Shown here piece by piece: positions 7,092 to 11,657 of a DNA stretch of 11,657 nt. This stretch comes from Trebonia sp. (lineage in GTDB: Bacteria; Actinomycetota; Actinomycetes; Streptosporangiales; Streptosporangiaceae): contig JASHPP010000582.1 of the NCBI GenBank assembly GCA_030038035.1, forward strand, positions 1 to 11,657, given 5' to 3'. The notes under the pieces are model-generated. The model ran no database searches. It saw only the letters and a program-made list of their open reading frames with translations, and was not told the origin of the DNA. Positions within the stretch are counted from its first letter, which is position 1; each line of letters begins with the position of its first letter. The translations under genes were made by a program, and so were the position numbers.

Positions 7092-7241
7092 GTGACGACG
7101 CCCATAAGACGGAAGGCGCCGGATCGCCGAATATTCGCTTGTGCGGTCTGGTCGTACGTTCGCGCCGATGGGATGCAGAATAACCATTCCGGGGCGCTTT
7201 CCAGGTCGATTGCATCTCGCTGTGAACGATCAATGAAACGC

Positions 7242-7258
7242 ATACGGCTAAGCCGTAT
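7242..7258. promoter_or_regulatory. 17-base perfect palindrome, operator-like
   Basis: ATACGGCTAAGCCGTAT reads the same on both strands apart from its central A: two 8-base arms, ATACGGCT and AGCCGTAT. Size and symmetry suit a dimeric repressor of the TetR or GntR type. It lies about 225 bases before the kinase start, in an AT-richer patch, and no regulator gene lies next to it in the window. As RNA the loop would be very tight, so a DNA-binding site is more likely than a terminator. Confidence 0.4.
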
Positions 7259-7324
7259 CCGCCCGATTTTCGGTCAGTACTGCCGTGCTTCCGGGGTTGC
7301 GTGACGACGCTAAATGCTCGCCGT

Positions 7325-7342
7325 CCAGGCCGAGAAGCCTGG
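7325..7342 (+). terminator. Small hairpin, possible terminator
   Basis: CCAGGC and GCCTGG form a perfect 6-base stem around the loop CGAGAA, followed by CTTTGCC. No T-run follows. It could stop readthrough towards the kinase gene. Confidence 0.25.
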
Positions 7343-7370
7343 CTTTGCCGAACTGACCTAAGGATTCTCG

Positions 7371-7387
7371 GCGGTCGGCCGGACCGC
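7371..7387 (+). repeat. Inverted repeat upstream of the kinase gene
   Basis: GCGGTC and GACCGC flank GGCCG, giving a 6-base stem with a 5-base loop about 100 bases before the kinase start. It could be a terminator part or a protein site; nothing distinguishes these. Confidence 0.25.
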
Positions 7388-7471
7388 TGCCTGGCTTCCA
7401 GTGAAGTGCGTGGTCTGGCACGCGCGTGACTGGCTTTCTCTAGTTTATTTCCGACCTTGCCCGTTTGGCCC

Positions 7472-7477
7472 TATGCT
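7472..7477 (+). promoter_or_regulatory. Candidate -10 element for the kinase gene
   Basis: TATGCT fits TANNNT and ends six bases before ATG 7484. The lack of a Shine-Dalgarno before that ATG suggests a leaderless transcript. A -35 is not clear (TTCCGA at 7449-7454 is the nearest at suitable spacing). Confidence 0.35.
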
Positions 7478-7483
7478 TTTGCC

Positions 7484-9646
7484 ATGCCGGGTGGGGCGGG
7501 GATGCTGGTAGGCGGCCGGTACTTGCTTGCTGAGGTGGTCGGCGAGGGCGGCATGGGGCGGGTATGGCGTGGCCACGACCAGCTTCTGGACCGTGTGGTG
7601 GCTGTCAAGGAAGTGCTGCTGCTCCAGCAGTCGCAGCAGGTGCGTGCGGAACTGGCCGCCCGGATGCTGCGTGAGGCACGCGCCGCGGCCCGGCTCGACC
7701 ACCCTGGAGTGGTAACGGTCTATGACGTGGTGGAGCAAGAAGGTGCTCCGTGGATCGTGATGCGGTTCGTCGCGGGCCCGTCGCTCGGTGCGGAGATCAC
7801 CCGTCTGGGCCGACTGCCATGGTAGCGGCTGGCCGGGATCGGCGCCCAGGTCGCGGCTGCGCTGTCGGCAGCGCACCGGGCAGGGATTGTGCACCGTGAT
7901 CTTAAGCCGGACAACGTCCTGCTGGCTGGCGAGCAGGCCGTCGTGACCGATTTCGGTATCGCCCGGATTCTTGATGCCACTACGAGGCTGACAGGTAGCG
8001 GTGTCCGGGTCGGCACCGTGAACTACATGGCGCCGGAGCAACTGGAGGGTGGTGATGCTGGCCCGCCGACTGACCTGTGGGCGCTGGGTGCCACACTGTA
8101 CGCCTCGACCGAGGGAAGCCCGCCGTTCAGTGCCCCCACCTTGACGGCCGTAATGGCGGCGATCTTGACCCGGGACCCGGCCCCGCCAAGGCACGCCGGG
8201 CCGCTGGGGGACCTGATCAGGGCATTGTTGGTCAAGGATCCTGCCGGGCGCCCCAATGCACAGTTCGTCATCAGTACCCTCACCGACGCGGCCGCTTCCG
8301 CGGCCCTGGGAGCGCGCCAGCCGGACTCCGGCACGTCAGCCCGAGATGCCGCTCCTGAGGCATCCGGGCGCCGGGAGCCGGCTGGGCAGGTTCCGGCTAC
8401 CGCCGTGGCGGCCCTGCACGGCAATCAGACCCAGCAGCCGCCCGGCGGCGCGCCGCCGCCAGGCATCGGGATGATCTCGCATACCGCGCCCGGGATGCCT
8501 AGTGACCCAGATGGCCCTCCCGGCAGGCCGGACGAAGCAGTCCCGAAATCAGATCCGGCCGCCGAGTCCGCCGATGGGCCAACTGTGGACGTCGTCTCCG
8601 CAGGCCAGCGTGCCGGGCCCGAGAGGCGCCTGGGCGATGCCGAGGCGCGGCCGATTGGCCGCCCGAAGCGCCGTTTCCTCGTGATCGCGATGGCGTGCGT
8701 GCTGCTGGCCGCCGCAACTGCCGTCTCCCTGGTCCTGGCCACTTCAGGCGCGCCGCCCGATCAGACATCTGGCAGGGTCGTCGAGGTCACGCTGTCACCT
8801 TCACGCCCGGCGGGGGCGGCCGTACTGGCTGCCGATGCAGCGGTAATCCGCCGGAGGGTCGGCCTGCTGGGCCTGCAGCACCTTCAAGTGGCAGTGGCGG
8901 GGCAGGACGTGCTGCTAACCGGCCCGGAACCTAGCCAGGGCCAGCTTGCGTTCCTCACGAAGAGCGGGGTACTTATGTTCCGGCCTGTCCTGCTAGTGGC
9001 TCCGCAGGCCGGCACCTCGGCGGGCACCGGGTTTTACGGGGATGCTGCGGAGGTGAGCACTGCGACCATGAAGCTGTTCGGCAAGCTGGCGTGCGAGCCA
9101 GGCCCGAACCCGGGAAAAGTGGACGGCAGTTGGATGGCCTCCGTCGGGTACACGCCAGCCCAGGAGCAGTACGACGATTCCGCCAGCCAGATTGTCTCCT
9201 GCGACGCGGCGGGCACGAAGTACGCGCTTGGCCCGGCAGTTGTCGAGGGCACCCAGCTCACGGGGGTACAGGTCAGTCCGCAGCAGGGCAGCACCCAGTG
9301 GGTTGTCAACCTGACGCTGGACGGGGCCGCCGCCAGGGCATTCGGCGCGCTGACCACTAACCAGTACAACACGTACTACGCGGCGGCGGGATCCAACCAC
9401 AACGACCTTGCCCTCGACTCGACAGCGATCGTGCTCGACGGCAACGTCCAGGAGGCGCCAGAGACCGCAGGCGCGATCACTTCCGGGCAGGTCACGCTCA
9501 GCGGCCCGCAGCCAGACGGCTTCACTAAGGCCGCCGCCCAGAACCTAGCCGAACTCCTGGAAAGCGGATCACTGCCCGCCAGCGTCCAGATCAGCAACAT
9601 TACGAACGTAGCCGGATCCCCTAGTCAGACATCTTCAAGCCAGTAA
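7484..9646 (+). pseudogene. Ser/Thr protein kinase with SecD P1-like ectodomain, interrupted by in-frame TAG
   Basis: One frame of 720 codons before the final stop, broken only by TAG at codon 114 (7823-7825). The kinase domain is otherwise complete: Gly loop [10 protein letters not shown] (19-28), Lys42 in AVKEV, helix-C Glu64, HRDLKPDN (137-144), DFG (156-158) and APE (183-185). A Pro/Ala-rich linker leads to one membrane helix (about 398-420). The external part (421-720) resembles the SecD/SecDF P1 region: EVTLSP followed by [27 protein letters not shown] (586-595); WVVNLTLDG (from 606); [12 protein letters not shown] (from 648); and [16 protein letters not shown] (688-703). Such kinases phosphorylate cytosolic proteins in response to envelope signals. 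The stop splits the N-lobe from the catalytic loop, so neither half can be an active kinase unless TAG is read through or is a sequence error; restart at GTG 7889 would lack the ATP-binding lobe. ATG 7502 is an alternative start. Confidence 0.85.
7823..7825 (+). other. In-frame amber codon inside the kinase domain
   Basis: TAG falls between GRLPW and [10 protein letters not shown], where related actinobacterial kinases read LPW-x-R(V/L)A-x-IG without a gap. One transition turns CAG (Gln) into TAG. The frame continues unchanged and undecayed for 607 codons, so the event is recent, an error, or a tolerated stop. Confidence 0.8.
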
Positions 9647-9865
9647 CCCGGCGAACGCGAGGCTCGCTCAAATGACCGCCTGCTGGACGCCGCTCCACTC
9701 TAAGCGACTGCGTCGCATCGAGGGATTCGCTGGCCCAATCGCCAAGGTCGGCATTTGAAATGGCTAATTCATGGCTCTACGTGAACGGAGTGCACACCAG
9801 GAGCGGCTATGCGCGCTCTGACGTCAACGAGGCACTGGTTACGGATCGCAACGTGTCGGCGCTCA
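9647..9865. other. Intergenic region before the insertion sequence
   Basis: About 220 bases. A small GCGAC/GTCGC hairpin (9704-9716, 3-base loop) could mark the end of the kinase transcript but lacks a T-run. The right half carries the short truncated frame at 9760. No RNA gene is seen. Confidence 0.35.
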
Positions 9866-9870
9866 TGTAA
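9760..9870 (+). pseudogene. Short reading frame cut off by the insertion sequence
   Basis: ATG 9760 opens a 36-residue frame beginning MANSWLYVNGVHTR. It reaches its stop only at 9868-9870, which is the TAA inside the terminal TGTAATTCCCC of the insertion sequence. The final stop is thus supplied by the element, as expected if the element landed in a gene and removed its 3' part. There is no good Shine-Dalgarno upstream and I do not recognise the peptide, so it could also be a chance frame. Confidence 0.3.
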
Positions 9871-9934
9871 TTCCCCGGCTGTGAGGGGGTGACGATCACG
9901 TAATTCCCCACCCGCCTCGATCACGTAATTCCCC
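9867..9934 (+). repeat. Three terminal repeats of the IS21-family left end
   Basis: GTAATTCCCC occurs three times in direct orientation, at 9867-9876, 9900-9909 and 9925-9934. Copies two and three share the 18-base block CGATCACGTAATTCCCCA; copy one shares only the core. Spacings are 33 and 25 bases. Multiple end repeats that bind the transposase are a hallmark of IS21 elements. Confidence 0.8.
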
Positions 9935-9989
9935 ATGGGGATGGCGTGCGTGTCGTGGTGGACCTGGCCATCGAGCAGGAGCAACCTGT

Positions 9990-10010
9990 CCTCCCGTCTG
10001 GGACGGGAGG
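9990..10010 (+). promoter_or_regulatory. Hairpin that would mask the istA ribosome binding site
   Basis: CCTCCCGTC (9990-9998) pairs perfectly with GACGGGAGG (10002-10010) around a 3-base loop. The 3' arm contains the only Shine-Dalgarno-like run (GGGAGG) of istA, three bases before its ATG. In an RNA that includes the 5' arm the site would be closed. This resembles the protection of other insertion sequences, such as IS10 and IS50, against transcripts entering from outside. Confidence 0.55.
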
Positions 10011-10013
10011 CCG

Positions 10014-11636
10014 ATGGCAAGGAGAACGTTCGACGTGATCGATGTGACGGAGATACTCGTGCACTGGCATGCGGGCCGGTCGCTGAGCGAGATGTCGCAG
10101 TCGCTGGGGGTGGACCGTAAGACGCTGCGCAAGTACATCGCGCCGGCGGTGGCGGCCGGCATCACCCCGGGCGGCCCTGCGAAGAGCGAGCAGGAATGGC
10201 AGGAGCTGGTCCGGGCCTGGTTCCCGCAGCTGGCCGATACCCGGCTGCGGCAGGTGACCTGGCCGCAGATTGCCGGGCACCACGATTACATCGTCGCGCA
10301 GGTCAAGGCCGGGGTGCGGATGTCGACGATCTGGCAGCGGCTGCGGGACGAGCACGGCCTGGCGGCCAGCGTGGCCAGCTTCCGCCGCTATGTCGCGGCC
10401 AACATCCCGGAAGAGACTCGCCGGTCGCAGGTGGTGGTGTGGAACCCGCGGCCGTCTGAGGCCGGGGAGCAGGCGCAGATTGATTACGGGCAGCTGGGCC
10501 GGTGGCTGGACCCGGTGACCGGCAGGCTGCGGACGGTGTGGGCGTTCGTGATGGTGCTGGCGTGCTCGCGGCACCTGTTCGTCCGCCCGGTGCTGGTGAT
10601 GGACCAGCGGGCCTGGACCGAGTGCCATGTCGCGGCGTTCGGGTTCTTCGGCGGCGCGCCGGCCCGGCTGGTGCCCGACAACCTGAAGACCGGGGTGGAC
10701 AAGCCCGACCTGTATGACCCGAAGCTGAACCGGTCCTATGCCGAGCTGGCCGCTCATTACGGCTGCCTGATCGACCCGGCCAGGGCGCTGAAGCCCCGCG
10801 ATAAGGCCCGGGTCGAGCGGCCGATGCCCTATATCCGCGACAGCTTCTGGCGCGGCCGGGAGTTCACCTCGCTGACCCAGATGCAGGCCGAGGCCGTCCG
10901 CTGGTGCCTGGAGGTCGCCGGCCGGCGGGCGTGCCGGCCGCTGGAGGGCGCCGCCCCGGCCGCGGTGTTCGCCGCGGTGGAGAGACAGGCGCTGCGCCCG
11001 CTGCCGGGCGAGCCGTTCGTGCTGGCCAGCTGGGCGAGGGCGAAGATCGGCCCGGACATCCACGCCCAGGTCGACCGTGTGCTGTACTCGGTGCCGTGGC
11101 AGCACATCGGCAAGACCGCCGACGTGCGCCTGACCGCCACGATGGTGCAGTTCTTCATCGGCGGCAACCTGGTCAAGACCCACCCGCGCAAGGTGCGCGG
11201 CAAGCAGACCGACTTTTCCGACTACCCGCCGGAGAAGATCGCCTTCCACATGCGCACCCCGGCCTGGTGCCGCCGCCAGGCCGCCGGCATCGGCCCGGCG
11301 TGTGAGCAGGTCATCAGCGGGCTGCTCGCCGACAACGCCCTCTACCGGCTCCGCGCTGCCCAGGGCGTGATCGGGCTGGCCGACAGGCATGACCCGGCCC
11401 GGCTCGAGGCCGCCTGCGCCAAGGCGGCCGCCGCCGGCGACCCGTCCTACCGGACCGTCAAGGGCATCCTGGCAGCTGGCACCGACCGCGACCAGCCCGC
11501 TGCCGCGGCTGCCGGGGACGGCGGGGCGGCGGCGTTCTTGCGCGGCCCGGCGTCATTCGCGAACGTCATCCCCCTGCCCGGCGCGATCACCAGCGACGCG
11601 GTCCGCCCGCCCGGCACGAGCGGGGTCACATCATGA
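10014..11636 (+). CDS. istA: IS21-family transposase IstA
   Basis: 540 residues, within the normal size range of IstA. The N-terminal helix-turn-helix GRSLSEMSQSLGVDRKTLRK (21-40) binds the repeated ends. The DDE integrase core (rve) has Asp157 in AQIDYGQ, Asp222 in LVPDNLKTGV and Glu268 in DKARVERPMPYIRD, all present, so catalysis should be intact. The C-terminal part includes the beta-barrel-like Mu-type region (VLYSVPWQHIGKTADVRLT) and a basic tail. IstA performs strand cutting and joining and works with the AAA+ regulator IstB, whose ATG overlaps the IstA stop in an ATGA. ATG 10014 follows GGGAGG by only three bases, and that site lies in a hairpin; no better start is seen. The long open frame on the opposite strand (9921-11390) is a shadow of the high GC content. 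Confidence 0.95.
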   Translation: MARRTFDVIDVTEILVHWHAGRSLSEMSQSLGVDRKTLRKYIAPAVAAGITPGGPAKSEQEWQELVRAWFPQLADTRLRQVTWPQIAGHHDYIVAQVKAGVRMSTIWQRLRDEHGLAASVASFRRYVAANIPEETRRSQVVVWNPRPSEAGEQAQIDYGQLGRWLDPVTGRLRTVWAFVMVLACSRHLFVRPVLVMDQRAWTECHVAAFGFFGGAPARLVPDNLKTGVDKPDLYDPKLNRSYAELAAHYGCLIDPARALKPRDKARVERPMPYIRDSFWRGREFTSLTQMQAEAVRWCLEVAGRRACRPLEGAAPAAVFAAVERQALRPLPGEPFVLASWARAKIGPDIHAQVDRVLYSVPWQHIGKTADVRLTATMVQFFIGGNLVKTHPRKVRGKQTDFSDYPPEKIAFHMRTPAWCRRQAAGIGPACEQVISGLLADNALYRLRAAQGVIGLADRHDPARLEAACAKAAAAGDPSYRTVKGILAAGTDRDQPAAAAAGDGGAAAFLRGPASFANVIPLPGAITSDAVRPPGTSGVTS

Positions 11637-11657
11637 CGCCGCAGGACGGCGGGCTGC
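11633..11657 (+). CDS. istB: Start of IstB, IS21 transposition ATPase (partial)
   Basis: ATG 11633 overlaps the istA stop (ATGA) and opens a frame, MTPQDGGL, to the window edge. Position and overlap are those of istB, the AAA+ helper ATPase that assembles on target DNA and activates IstA. Only eight residues are visible, so identity rests on gene order, and an in-frame start further on is possible. Confidence 0.7.

Larger units (their letters stand above)
7056..7483. other. Gene-free region upstream of the kinase gene
   Basis: About 430 bases with no convincing coding sequence; the frames seen lack ribosome binding sites and family resemblance. The GC content drops locally, and the region holds a 17-base palindrome (7242-7258), two hairpins (7325-7342 and 7371-7387) and a candidate promoter close to the kinase start. 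It probably contains the kinase control region and the end of the RidA transcript. Confidence 0.45.
9866..11657 (+). mobile_element. IS21-family insertion sequence, left part
   Basis: The element shows the IS21 layout: a left end with several internal copies of the terminal repeat (9867-9934), then istA and an overlapping istB in one operon. I place the left tip at TG 9866 because the first repeat begins there. The right end and most of istB lie beyond the window, so target duplication and integrity cannot be judged. istA is full length and undamaged, so the element may be active. Its very GC-rich composition differs from the DNA just before it. Confidence 0.85.

Noticed and set aside
7445..8194. 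249-codon minus-strand frame over the kinase start
   Set aside because: Antisense to the conserved kinase motifs; composition typical of a shadow.
9867..9934. Repeat cluster as a CRISPR array or replication iterons
   Set aside because: Only three copies of a 10-base core with unequal spacing directly before istA; the IS21 terminal repeat explanation is sufficient.
9921..11390. 489-codon open frame on the minus strand
   Set aside because: Wholly antisense to istA, rich in Arg, His, Pro and Gly, with no family resemblance: a shadow of GC-rich third codon positions.

Overview
The window is high-GC DNA with the codon bias, GTG starts and probable leaderless genes of an actinomycete (Streptomyces/Streptosporangiales-like; genus not resolvable). 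Markers of that group are a eukaryotic-type Ser/Thr protein kinase with one membrane helix and an external sensor domain, and an actinobacterial-type RidA-family protein.

Layout. (1) 1-67: tail of an unidentified + strand gene. (2) 353-3256, minus: a 967-residue STAND-like P-loop NTPase with a long unrecognised C-terminal half. (3) 3369-4046, plus and divergent from it: a 225-residue all-helical protein resembling the AbiU2-like HEPN fold. (4) 4405-6146, minus: two genes joined by an ATGA overlap, encoding a 128-residue uncharacterised protein and a 452-residue ImmA/IrrE-like protein whose HExxH zinc motif is destroyed. (5) about 6207-6500, minus: a relic of an HsdR-type N-terminal domain. 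(6) 6654-7055, plus: an intact RidA-family gene. (7) 7484-9646, plus: a membrane Ser/Thr kinase with a SecD P1-like external domain, interrupted by a single in-frame TAG. (8) 9866 to the end: the left part of an IS21-family insertion sequence with three terminal repeats, istA, and the first codons of istB. It appears to have landed in a small reading frame at about 9760.

Functionally, 353-6500 looks like an accessory island. It holds a STAND-like ATPase, a HEPN-like protein, a dead-zincin pair and a restriction-gene relic, and its right half seems less GC-rich than the IS and kinase genes. These are classes often found in phage-defence or stress-signalling islands, but no complete named defence system is visible and any shared function is inference. 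The kinase and RidA genes look like ordinary actinobacterial accessory genes. The most promising undescribed items are the divergent NTPase/HEPN-like pair, the dead-zincin cassette, the kinase-SecD fusion with its amber codon, and a hairpin that masks the istA ribosome binding site.
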